A stretch of 64,000 bases of DNA. It comes from Paralichthys olivaceus (Eukaryota; Chordata; Actinopteri; Pleuronectiformes; Paralichthyidae). Shown here piece by piece: positions 48,979 through 60,147 of the stretch. The stretch lies in NCBI RefSeq assembly GCF_024713975.1, contig NC_091095.1, forward strand, positions 115,001-179,000, written 5' to 3'. Each line of letters opens with the position of its first letter. Position 1 is the stretch's first letter. The position numbers and the translations under genes were made by a program. Under the pieces are notes generated by a model. It saw only the letters and a program-made list of their open reading frames with translations. It did no database searches and was not told the DNA's origin.

Positions 48979-49199
48979 TGGTGAAAGGATCTATTGTTAG
49001 AAATATAAAATAATGTTTCATCTAATTTGTACAAATTGTTGTTTTCTTTACCCGAGAATGTGCCCTTTATATTTAAATACTTTATATTGAAATACTTTAT
49101 ATGTACATCAGGAGAGGGTCCTCTCTAAGGAGGCCACCATGTTTTTTACAGTAGCCCAGACTGGGGGGAGGGGTACATTCTACACACTGAACCTTTAAG
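48979..49199 (-). mobile_element. Family B MITE-like element, partial
   Basis: Ends in TACACACTGAACCTTTAAG, the reverse of the left end of 7611-7976. GGTGAAAGGATCTATTGTTA, GAGGGTCCTCTC and CCACCATGTTTTTTACA are also shared. The right-end sequence is incomplete. Confidence 0.75.
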
Positions 49200-49614
49200 T
49201 TACAGTTAATCCTAACACAGCCACAAGGTGGAGCTACAACAATAGCACAACAAAAGGAAACAGCTGAGAACAGGACAACCTCTCAAATAAAGAAACATGT
49301 TACATGTATGTTTATCTTACACTTGATCATGTGTGAGACATAAAGAACAAACTCTGCCGACACAAGGTTGACTTCAACTAATTAGGTCGATCACGAGTGG
49401 CCGTCATAAATCAAACATCTTTACAGATGATGAAACTCCATCGGATAGTGAGTCACAACAGAGGAAACCAAGAAAACTGTTCATGAAGTAAACTGACGGG
49501 AATCAAACCTACAACTCTAAGGGGGGGGGGGTTGATAAGAAGCTTCACTGACTCTGTTAGAAGAATTATTAAGCTTTATGTTTTTAACACACGTGAACAC
49601 ACACACTTAACACA
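49200..49614. other. Intergenic, no gene seen
   Basis: Unique sequence between repeats, with a G run at 49521. EXTL2, which lies next to SLC30A7 and VCAM1 in human, is not found here. Confidence 0.55.
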
Positions 49615-50060
49615 TGTGAACACATGAACACTGAACACAGGAACGCTGAACACATGAACGCTGAACATGTGAACACTGAACACATGAACGCTGAACATGT
49701 GAACGCTGAACATGTGAACACTGAACACATGAACACTGAACACATGAACGCTGAACATGTGAACGCTGAACATGTGAACACTGAACACATGAACACTGAA
49801 CACAGGAACGCTGAACACATGAACACTGAACACATGAACGCTGAACATGTGAACACTGAACACATGAACGCTGAACACGTGAACACTGAACACATGAACA
49901 CTGAACACATGAACGCTGAACATGTGAACACTGAACACATGAACACTGAACACATGAACGCTGAACATGTGAACGCTGAACATGTGAACACTGAACACAT
50001 GAACACTGAACACATGAACGCTGAACATGTGAACATGTGAACACTGAACACGTGAACACG
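49615..50060. repeat. 15-bp minisatellite GAACACTGAACACAT
   Basis: About 29 units, mainly GAACACTGAACACAT and GAACGCTGAACATGT, with larger blocks of six to eight units repeated. It is stop-free in several frames on both strands only because the unit is a multiple of three. It lies 210 bases beyond the vcam1 stop. Confidence 0.95.
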
Positions 50061-50267
50061 TGAACACACGCTGTAGACACCATGTTGTCGTGAGTAAGTT
50101 CTCAGATTGTAAAAAAGAGTCTCAGCTGCTGAGTATGCTGGGAAATGACGGCCACATGTGTCAGACTGGAACATTTGAACATGTGATGACGTCAGTGACA
50201 GTTTCTTCGTATCAGAGGCGGAGTCTTGTGTTGTAGTGAAATGTTGAAGCCAGCAGGGGGCACCGCC

Positions 50268-53200
50268 TCAGGCTGAGGGCGGGGCAGAATGGCTCAGCGA
50301 ATAGAAACCTCTCTTCCTGGATCTCCTCAGGAAGTCGACCAGCACAGAAACAGCTGCTGCAGCAAAGATCACGACTGTGACGATGACGACGCTGAGACGA
50401 GGAGGAAGATCTCTGCTTCTCTCTGACAACAAGAAAACAACGTAAGACAACAACTGAACTGGTCTGTACTGGTCTGTACTGGTCTGTACTGGTCTGAATC
50501 AGTCTGAACTGGTCTGAACTGGTCTGTACTGGTCTGTACTGGTCTGTACTGGTCTGTACTGGTCTGAATCAGTCTGAACTGGTCTGAATCAGTCTGAACT
50601 GGTCTGTACTGGTCTGAATCGGTCTGAACTGGTCTGTACTGGTCTGAATCGGTCTGTACTGGTCTGAATCAATCTGAACTGGTCTGTACTGGTTTGAATC
50701 GGTCTGAACTGGTCTGTACTGGTTTGAATCGGTCTGAACTGGTCTGTACTGGTCTGAATCGGTCTGAACTGGTCTGAACTGGTCTGAATCAATCTGAACT
50801 GGTCTGTACTGGTTTGAATCGGTCTGAACTGGTCTGTACTGGTTTGAATCGGTCTGAACTGGTCTGTACTGGTCTGAATCGGTCTGTACTGGTCTGAATC
50901 AGTCTGAACTGGTCTGTTGTGGTCTGTTGTGGTCTGAACTGGTCTGTACTGGTCTGTACTGGTTTGAATCGGTCTGAACTGGTCTGTACTGGTTTGAATC
51001 GGTCTGAACTGGTCTGTTGTGGTCTGTTGTGATCTGAACTGGTCTGTACTGGTCTGAACTGGTCTGAATCAGTCTGAACTGGTCTGAATCAGTCTGAACT
51101 GGTCTGAATCAGTCTGAACTGGTCTGAATCAGTCTGAACTGGTCTGTTGTGGTCTGAACTGGTCTGTTGTGGTCTGTACTCGTATGAACCAGACAGAACT
51201 GGTCTGTACTAACCTCTTACACTGATGCTGAAAACTTTGACCTGGTATCCGAGGTCGTTGGTCACGTTGACCTGGTACAATCCAGAGTCTCTGGCTGTGA
51301 CATTGACCAAAAGGAAGGTGCCGTTGAGGGAAAATATCTCAGTCCCATTGGTCAGTTTCTTCAAAGTCATGGCGGACGGAGGGAAGCTGATGGTTCGACA
51401 GCAGACGGTGACGTTCTGTCCCTCATGGACGACAGTGGACGGCAGAACGAGGACCGTGGTGTTTCTGGGAGAAGCTGAATCATCAGAGATCAGAGTCGAA
51501 CAGGAAGTCATGTGATAAGATAAGACAGTGTGTTTGTGTATGTGTGAGTATGTGTGTGTTGGTCAGCTGTGGTAACCCCCTGAGGTAACATGTTTTGACT
51601 CTCAGGCTACAAATAGGAGCCTGTAGACACAAGGACTGAAAACTGACCTTTAACCCTGACAGAGCGGGTCACCTGCTGTGCTCCGTACTGATTGGACGCT
51701 TCACACTGGTAGTGGGCGGAGTCTTCCAGCAAGGCAGAAGACAGGCTGAGGAATAGCGAGGATGAGGAGTCGGGATAAATGCTCTGTAGCACCGCCCCAT
51801 CCCTCCTCAGCACCAGCGTGGTGGGCGGAGCTCCATCTGAGCTGCAGGTAATGTTGACCTGTTGACCCTCCACCACGTCCTCACTGGGACTTACAGAGAT
51901 GGAGGTTCTCCTTGGAGCATCTGCAACACCAACAGACCAGAATTAACAGAACTTCAACCTGAATCTTGGTTTAACAAAACCTGATCTGATCCATTTTAAC
52001 TGAGAAGTTATGACATAATGATCCTCCTATGCTGAGTTAAAGGTTCCATATAGTAGAACCTCCTACAGGTTCTACATTTCTACATTTTCTAAAGGTCTAT
52101 GGGTTCTAAACGTTTACAGGTCTAGGGGATCTAGAGATCTACAGGACTATGGGTTCTACAGGTTTGCAGGTTCTATAGGTCTTTAAGTCCTACAGGTCTA
52201 CAGGTCTTGTTTCCTCAGTCTCACAGTGGACTTGCAGACGGATGCTTGTCCTCCTGGACCGCAACAGGTCTGTGTTATCAAGCAACTCCGCTCTGCAGGT
52301 CACAACCTGCTGCTCCGCCTCCACCAGGTGCTGAATAACAGATGAGACGTTCTGTAAAGAACCGGAGAACCCAAAGGACTCTGACATCAGAGCCGTGTTC
52401 CCCAACAGCCAGTGGATCCTCAGCCGATTGGTTGAAAAGACATTAATGACATCACAGCGAAGGACGGCCTGCTGACCCAATAGGATGGGACCAGGATTCA
52501 TCAGAACTGGATCAGATGGAAACGCTGCAGAGAATGAAACAGATGTTCACAAGCTAGAGATCATCAGGTCCAGTTTGAGATTCAAGAAAACCCTGAACTG
52601 GTTCCTATTCTCAGGGAACTGCGACAGGAAGTCAGTGTTTGTCAGTGAAGACTTATGAGGTCACAGCGGCATGACGAGAGATTTTCATAGGTTCAGGTGG
52701 ATCCTTAAGATCGATCAAACAAACTTAATTTGTATTACTTATATTCACAAATCACAATTTCGTGTTACTGGTGGTTATCCCGAAGTGGGCGGAGCCTCAC
52801 AGGTAACCCTCCTTTCTGAGCTGCTCGTGCAGGACGTCTCTGTTCTCTGCCTCTGAACTCAGCTTCTGTCTGACGAGTCCACAATATATTCACCATAGTT
52901 GTTTATGACACGTTCATAATTAAAGTTGGCTCCAGATGCCCTGCAGCGCCTCCTACAGGAGGTCTGGGTTGAAACTGTAACCAGATGAACATCACGAGTT
53001 AATAACTGATCGTATAGCTAATAAATACAAGGGTTCTTTGTAGGTTTGTTTATGGACTAAAGGTGTAAACGTAAGTTTGTGTATTAACGTCAGCAGCTGA
53101 TAATTCAACACTGACTCCTTCTGGTTCTGTCTCTGAGCTGTGGGAGGATTCAGTGTTTTAAAGTGTGTGTGTGTGTGTGTGTGTGTGGGAGGAAACATTC

Positions 53201-56200
53201 TGTCTCACTGAGAACTGAACAGAACTGAACTCTGTGACCTTTGACCTCTGACGACAGTCAAATGAAATCTCAAGTTGTTTCTCACATGTCTGAATAACAC
53301 TTCACTGTTAACACACAAATATACGACATTGTCCATATAAACACACACATACACGTTCATCTAACAACAAATCTAAACAAACATGTATAAATATATAAAT
53401 ACTAATATAAATATACCAATATACTCATGTATATGTACATCTCTATATCAATATATATTTATGAAGTCGGTCATCCTAAGGGATTCTTTTTTTCGTGTTT
53501 TTTCTGAACACGTTTTTTATTTTCTCGACTCACAGTGTTTCTTCCTCTCCTCTATGACACCACAAACACCTGGGCTCAGGTGTGACAGACTCACAGTAGA
53601 CGTGGACCTGGATGGTTCTGGTCCTGATGACGGCGTCACACTCGGCCTCACAGCTGTAGCCTCCCTGATCCTGGAGGTCAAGGTCCCGCAGGTGGAGCGG
53701 GGACAGTCCGTCCCACTGCTGTGTCCTCTGGATGATGCTACGGTCCCGCTCCACCCTCTTCCAGGTGAGGGTCGGAGGGCGGAGACACCCGGACGCTCTG
53801 CAGCTGACGAGCAGATCTGAACCTCGCTCTGCAGCCGAGACCTGACGACTCACCTCCACCTGCAGAGGGTGAGCTGAAGAACCAGAGAACATCACTGACA
53901 GGATGTTCTTGAAAATGTTCAGACATTAAATAAAAGAAATAAAGACTTTTATTTTTGCTACTTCCTGTTTCTGTCTCTGACCTTTGACCCTGACGGAGCT
54001 GGACACCTGCTGTGCTCCGTACTTATTGGAGGCTTCACACTCGTAGTGGGCGGAGTCTTGCAGCAAGGACATAGAGAGGCTGAGGAATAGCGAGGATGAG
54101 GAGTCGGGATAAATGCTCTGTAGCACCGCCCCATCCCTCCTTAGCACCAGCGATGTGGGCGGAGCTCCATCTGATCGGCAGGTAATGTTGACCTGTTGAC
54201 CCTCCACCACGTCCTCACCGGGACTCACAGATATGGAGGTGTTGGTGGGTGGAGCTGTGGGGGCGGACACAGGTGTTAGAGTGGATGACAGATGGGGGTG
54301 GGGCAACAAAACCCCATAATTAAGAGAGCGCAGTCTGACCATGAACAGTGACGTCCACCGCAGCGGTCTGGCTTCCCTCATTGTTTCGAGCCTCACATTC
54401 GTAGCGTCCAGCGTCAAACAGACTCACTGACGTGACAACAAGCTGATGGCCACGCCCCCGCAGAAGTGATCGACCATCTGTCGTCCTGAAGCTCCAGGTG
54501 ATTGTCGGCTCAGGGTTTCCCACCGCTGAACAGCTGACAGTGAGCGAAGAGTTGACCATGACCAGCAACGGGTCCGAGATCGACGTCACGACAGGAGCAT
54601 CTGCAGGGGATTCAGAGGTCAGGTCCTCTAGATCTTGATTCATCTGATCCAGATTCTCAAACTTTGGACCATATCCCTGAGATCTAAATACATCTGAACC
54701 AGTTCCAAATCCAGGTCTAAGCAAGACTCAGGACTCAGACTCAGGACTCACAGAGCAGGTTGAGGTGGATCGTGGTCTCTCTGGTCCGGATCTCAGGTGG
54801 CAGGGTCAGCAGGTTCAGCGTGGCCCTGCAGCTGATGTTGGCCCCCGAGTCCTGGTCCTGAGGAGTGAACCTGTACTCAGACGAGACAGAGCTAGACCCA
54901 TGCTCTCCGACAACGCTCTGCATGACTCTGTCCCCGTTAAACCAGGTGAGGTTGAGCAGCTCTGAGGGATAAAGGTCGGACACCTGACAGGTCAGGGTGG
55001 ACTCCACCCCCAGTCTCAAGTGGTCCTGGCCTTGGATCAGAGGGGCTGATGGGAGGGCTGGAGTCCACAGAGACAGAAACACACTTTAAACCACGACACA
55101 CCTGGTCCTTATATGTTGATATATAGTGTGTGTGTGCGTACATGAACTCACAGTAAACATGCACGTTGGTTAGGATCTGCTTCCTGTCTTCTCCACAGTT
55201 CACTCTGCACAGCAGAGCGCCCTCATGCTCCATCATCACAGGGTCAAAGGTCACCACAGAGCAGCTGGAGTTGGTGGTGACAGAGGCGGTCAGAGGTCGA
55301 TCCCCAGGCAAAGACCAGGAGATGCTTGGCATCATGGGACAATCTTGAACGGAGCAAACCAGCTGCTGACGCTCCGCCAGTCTGAACAGAGGCTGTCTGG
55401 GATACACATCGACACGCAGACCCTGAACACACCATGATGACATCAGCAACATAGCTGAGAAGACAAAAAACAACAACACCTGAGAGACAAATAAACAAAG
55501 GAAATGGCTGCAGAGAATCGGGTTCAGTTTGTGAGAGGAACTTGCAGAACTGATGAGGCACAAGGCCGACAGGGGCCATCAGAGGCCAATGGGAGCTGTA
55601 GGGGCCAGACAGAGGATGGAGGTAGGTTTTGGTGGAAAGGTGGAGCTGGGTGTCATCTGCTTCGAAATAGATGTTAACTTTACGGACGATATGGCCAAGA
55701 GGAAGTAAAGAGATGACAAACAAAAGGGGCCCCAGGACACAACCCCTGGGAAAAGCAGGAGTAACTGGAAATCGCTGGTTGAAAATAAGATCCAACAGGA
55801 GCCAATAACTGAAGCGACAATGAAAGACATATCATATTTTATCATTCACATAATATTATATCATATTTAGGGCCTGAGCACTAACAGTGCAAGGGCACTA
55901 TTGGAATGGCACAGATTATTATTACAGTGCTGGGGCTGGAACAGTCCCATGATACTTTTGTTTTTCAATCAAATCAAATTAAATCAATCAATCACATTTG
56001 ATTTGTCTCATATTCAGTTTGTCTCATCGATGTCAACAAGTCGTCCTCTGTCCTTTAAGTTAAAACTACAGAGACACTTTCTGAGCAGTAACTGAAGCTC
56101 AGAGTCACATGTGAGGATCCGTCTCCAGGACACGAGGACAATAGATGCTGATGAACTGAAGACATCAACACAACAACAGATTCACTACATCAGAAGAAAC

Positions 56201-56773
56201 AGTTTGTAACTTCAGGTTTAAAGTATTTGTACATGAGGACATGTCTGATACAGATGAAGGAGCAGACACATGAACTGAGGAGTTACTGATGAAGATGAGG
56301 AGACATGTTGTGTATCAAGACGTCTTGTGATCATGGTCCAGGATCAGGATCTATGGTCCATGATCACAGTCTATGATCCACCATCATGGATCATTGGGTG
56401 TTGGTGGGTACATGGAGGCCTTAGCACTGTCGCGTCACTTCCCTACTGTCACCATGCGAGGGGCCGCAATACTTGCTTGCAAGTCAACTTACACATATTA
56501 TTGTATTGTATTATTATATACATAAGATTTAATATATAAAATGAATTTGAAACAAAGAGTTTGTAATACAACAGAAACACAGAGACTGAAGATTCTCTGA
56601 GTTAAAAACATCACTGATCCATTCTTCTGTTTATTATTTCTATCATTGATATAATTAATAATAAGCAAGAGAGGAAGAGTGAATTCAAGCTTCATGTGTC
56701 CACAGAAGATAAATAATAAATCACTCTTACCTGAGATGATCTGAAAGAAGCTGCACACGCATGATGCACACAT
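50268..56773 (-). CDS. vcam1: Vascular cell adhesion molecule 1, eight Ig domains
   Basis: Type I endothelial adhesion receptor for leukocyte integrins. Ten exons in transcript order: 56773-56731, 55454-55152, 55057-54752, 54600-54340, 54254-53982, 53873-53595, 52524-52225, 51920-51648, 51474-51214, 50422-50268, giving 817 residues. The first exon and start of the second form a signal peptide ([19 protein letters not shown]). Exons 2-9 each encode one Ig domain and all junctions are phase 1, so any can be skipped. The order resembles D1-D2-D3-X / D1'-D2'-X'-D7; mammals have seven domains. The last exon holds a transmembrane helix ([18 protein letters not shown]) and a short basic tail ending [12 protein letters not shown], like human KGSYSLVEAQ. 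It lies between slc30a7 and cdc14a, as expected. Another multi-Ig adhesion molecule is possible but less likely. Confidence 0.88.
50457..51205. repeat. 10-bp minisatellite GGTCTGAACT / GGTCTGTACT
   Basis: About 74 decamers with AACT, TACT, AATC and TTGT endings. It fills nearly the whole last intron of vcam1 (50423-51213). Confidence 0.96.
52525..53594. other. vcam1: vcam1 intron between the sixth and seventh exons
   Basis: No exon is recognised. It has a (GT)n tract at 53164-53188 and AT-rich sequence near 53380-53470. Confidence 0.6.
55560..55860 (-). mobile_element. LINE fragment with reverse-transcriptase motifs
   Basis: On the minus strand the sequence reads [19 protein letters not shown], close to the GVPQGSVLGPLLF box of L2/CR1/jockey-type reverse transcriptases, followed by [10 protein letters not shown], the YADDTQL catalytic box with Tyr replaced by Ala's neighbour Glu. 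About 100 residues remain, without the rest of the enzyme, so it is a dead fragment. It lies in vcam1 intron 1. Confidence 0.75.
55868..56485. mobile_element. Probable dispersed repeat with GGGCCTGAGCACTAACAGTG end
   Basis: The left part GGGCCTGAGCACTAACAGTG, then GCAAGGGCACTATTGGAATG, recalls a repeat frequent in fish; the right part has CATGCGAGGGGCCGCAATAC. The borders are guesses, and copy 2 of the 42536 repeat lies within it. Confidence 0.4.
55985..56172 (-). repeat. Unclassified dispersed repeat, copy 2
   Basis: Inverse copy of 42536-42735 (for example GAGGACAATAGATGCTGATG and AGACACTTTCTGAGCAGTAA). It lies in vcam1 intron 1. Confidence 0.8.
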
Positions 56774-56961
56774 GATGCAGGAGCGAAGGAGAGAAGTAAA
56801 TGAAGAACAGATCAGTGTCTCCGAATCAAAAATAGACGCCCCCTGAATCTCACCCCCCTCTCTCTCTCGCTCTCTCTCTCTTTGTCTGTGCTGACTGTAC
56901 AGACCATGGTGCCCTCTGCAGGAAAGACAGGGACACACCGCACACATCAACATACACACCA

Positions 56962-57275
56962 GAGCTCTGAACTAAGAAGAAGGATTTGTGGCTACTAGGA
57001 AACTTCAGGTTTAATTCAGAGTATTCATCCTATGAAGCTCGTTCCCTTGTTATCGGGTAAATCACCATGGTAACATGGTGATCAGCTGACCTGCTCCAGG
57101 TTAAATTGGAGATAAGAGATCAAACAGTATGAAAGCTCCGCCCACTGACCAGTCCCTTCCGTTGAACCATGACATCATGTTCTTAGAGGATCGTGGAGCT
57201 GCTGTGGATTGTTTGAGTCTCTGAGGAGGACCGGGGTCTTCAGAGACCCACAAGATCCTCTGAGATCCTCTACAT
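56962..57275 (+). mobile_element. Family D element, half copy
   Basis: Carries TTCAGGTTTAATTCAGAG, GAAGCTCGTTCCCTTGTTAT, CACCATGGTAACATGGTGAT and the extra segment GAGGACCGGGGTCTTCAGAG. It is a mirror of the right part of 57528-58400, about 800 bases away, forming an inverted repeat with arms near 310 bases. Confidence 0.8.
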
Positions 57276-57527
57276 GTAAATGACACAATCATGTGATGGT
57301 TCAGGCCCCAACACACGTCAACGTACACACAACATTTAACTGATTCAAACATCAGAGTCCAACTGTTTCTACATGATCTGTATCTGCGTGAGCGTCTGAT
57401 ACTGACTGATTGATTGATTGATTGACAGACGTCTGATAAGAGTGACTCTGTGACCTCGTATCGATCGCTGTGTGATGACTCAGCTGTGATGTTGAGGTCA
57501 TGTGACCAGACTATGTGAACGGCTCCA

Positions 57528-58400
57528 GGGGCCTGTTCTACGAAGCCAGTTGAACATACCCAGGATATGTTTCAGTTATCCAGCTGAACTTAAACTATCA
57601 CATTCAGGCTAAGTGGTCACATGACGCTGGTTTAAACTCGTTAAGTTAACTCAGGTTTTCTTCTAGATATGAGCAAGTGCACATGAAAGGGGCGGGGTTT
57701 ACTACATATGACCACTCACAGACATGGACAGTTTGACTGACAGCAGAGCCTCATATTTAACGAGGATCAAACTGTTGTATAATAAAAATCAGAGGAGAAC
57801 AAACGTCCAGAATAAAAGAAACAGTTCCAGCTGCTAAACGCAGGAAGAACAGCTGGTGAAACATCTGGATTGTTTTTATAGTAAAACTATTGTTAACAAG
57901 AGTCCATCTGAATATAATCTCATCTGTGTCTCCATCACATGTCATTTACATGTATTCTCACTGTGTGGGACAGTTTGAGTCTTTCAGGTGAAACCCTGGT
58001 GGCTTCAAGCTCAGCTGGAGGAAATAAAACATACAAATATAATTTATTTATTCCCTGTGATGAGGATCTAGATCTTTCAGAGACTCCTAGAAGATCTCAG
58101 AGGATCTTGTGGGTCTCTGAAGACCCCGGTCCTCCTCAGAGACTCAAACAATCCACACCAGCTCCACGATCCTCTAAGAACATGATGTCATGGTTCAACG
58201 GAAGGGGCTGGTCTGTGGGCGGAGCTTTCATACTGTTTGATCTCTTATCTCCAACTTAACTTGGAGCAGGTCAGCTGATCACCATGTTACCATGGTGATT
58301 TACCCGATAACAAGGGAACGAGCTTAGGACTGAAAACTCTGAATTAAACTTGAAGTTAACCTGATAACCACAAATCCTGCTTCATAGTTCAGAGCCGGTC
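57528..58400 (-). mobile_element. Family D element, long form, about 870 bp
   Basis: The end GGGGCCTGTTCTACGAAGCC and a degenerate opposite end CTTCATAGTTCAGAGCC. It contains everything in 47435-47860 (reversed) plus about 380 inner bases (57791-58165) that the short form lacks. It has no obvious transposase, so it is itself non-autonomous or decayed. Confidence 0.75.
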
Positions 58401-59122
58401 TCAGACTCTGTGACAGTCGACACAAACACAAACAGAATCAGAAGAAATAGATTTTATTTGTGTAACTTCTCAGAAATAAAGTGAATTAAGAAAAAAGGCT
58501 ACACATGTATTTTCTAATTCATCCCTTCATTAAGTTTAAATAAAGTTTTTAAAAACAGAATCAGACTGAAGCAACGATTATTAAAATCACTTCAAAATAA
58601 AAGCCCTCTGCAAACTTCAGATTAAGGCACTTTTGCTTTTCTGCTGCACTACTTTCACTTGTCTCTGATATGATGTTAATAATAATCATTATAATAGTAA
58701 TAACTATAATCCCCATTATCATGTGACTCGGGAGAATTCACCAACGGTTCAGCATTGTTATGGTTTTATTTGCTGTTTTAATATCAAATATTTCATTGTT
58801 CTTGGTCATCGGAGCTTTTATTTTGAAAGTGTAGGAGGTAGAGTCTCGGACATTAAAATGATTCTCTGATCAGTTGATCAGATTTTCTCTAGACAGCCAA
58901 TCAGCTGACAAATATTTAGCATCTAGTCTTCACTAAGCTTAAAGACCGGAACCTTTAGCTGAGCTAACATCTGTCTGATGTACATGTTGGACCTCGTCTC
59001 TGATTACATCATTCTCTGAGGACACGTGTCCCAATGCAACGCAGACACACAATACAGCAACACACAGACAACACACGTCAACATGGACATGCCAACATAC
59101 ACACAAACAGGCAGACCGCACA
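58401..59122. other. vcam1-cdc14a intergenic, no gene seen
   Basis: AT-rich unique sequence. GPR88, which lies here in human, is not seen. Confidence 0.55.
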
Positions 59123-59520
59123 CTAGGGCTGTGCAATATTAGGAAAACATGCGATATGCGATAACGTTGAATATCGAAATGACGATATGACTTGTGATAA
59201 ATAAATAAATGCTTAATATAAAGTCTTTCTGCTCTGGCTCCACTGCTATAGACCCAACACAGTGAGTAAACAAATGAAAAACATTATTTCCATTCTAACA
59301 ACTTGGTTTTATTGAAAAAATTCCACCTGGTTACGGACGCAGGGACCATGTGAATATTTTTATTTAACTAAAATAATCGAATTTATTATCTAGGGCAGCA
59401 GGGCCCCACCTGATTGGCCAAACATATTCACATGTAGAACGTGAATACACGGAAAAAAGACGTTTATCACAGTCGTCTTTTGCAATATGTATATCGCATG
59501 TAGATTATCATGAGGCCCTA
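59123..59520. mobile_element. DNA-transposon-like element, family of 4067-5084
   Basis: The left end is CTAGGGCTGTGCAATATTAG; the right end, on the other strand, is TAGGGCCTCATGATAATCTA. Inside are many CGATAT and GCGATA words, as in the stil copy. It abuts the compound microsatellite at 59521. Confidence 0.65.
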
Positions 59521-59711
<191 letters not shown>

Positions 59712-60147
59712 CCACTGGTCACTAAACACATCATTGCTGGTTTATAAACACACATTCCCCTGAGTTTGTTGCTGATGTTCTTTTTACCGTTTTCTCCTCC
59801 TCCTCATCTTCTTCATTGTTGCTGCCGATAATAAAATGATTGGATCCTTCACACTGACTAACAAACACAAAGTTAATACTGTAACCATGACAACAGAGCA
59901 AGTTGTCATCAGCTGACCCTTCAGTTCATCGAAAACTCTAAATGATCTTTGTTAAAATAAAAATACATTTATATAAAATCTTCTGTATCGAAATATTTCT
60001 TCCTATTCTCGTCACACGCGTGTCGATGACATCATTACATTTACATTCAGTGTGGACAGAGCAGCTGTTCAGCGTCTTCAGTCGCTTCCCTTTCAGGGTC
60101 GTCAGCGGGGATTGTGGGTAATGTGTCCTCAAGTCAGATCTGTAGTT

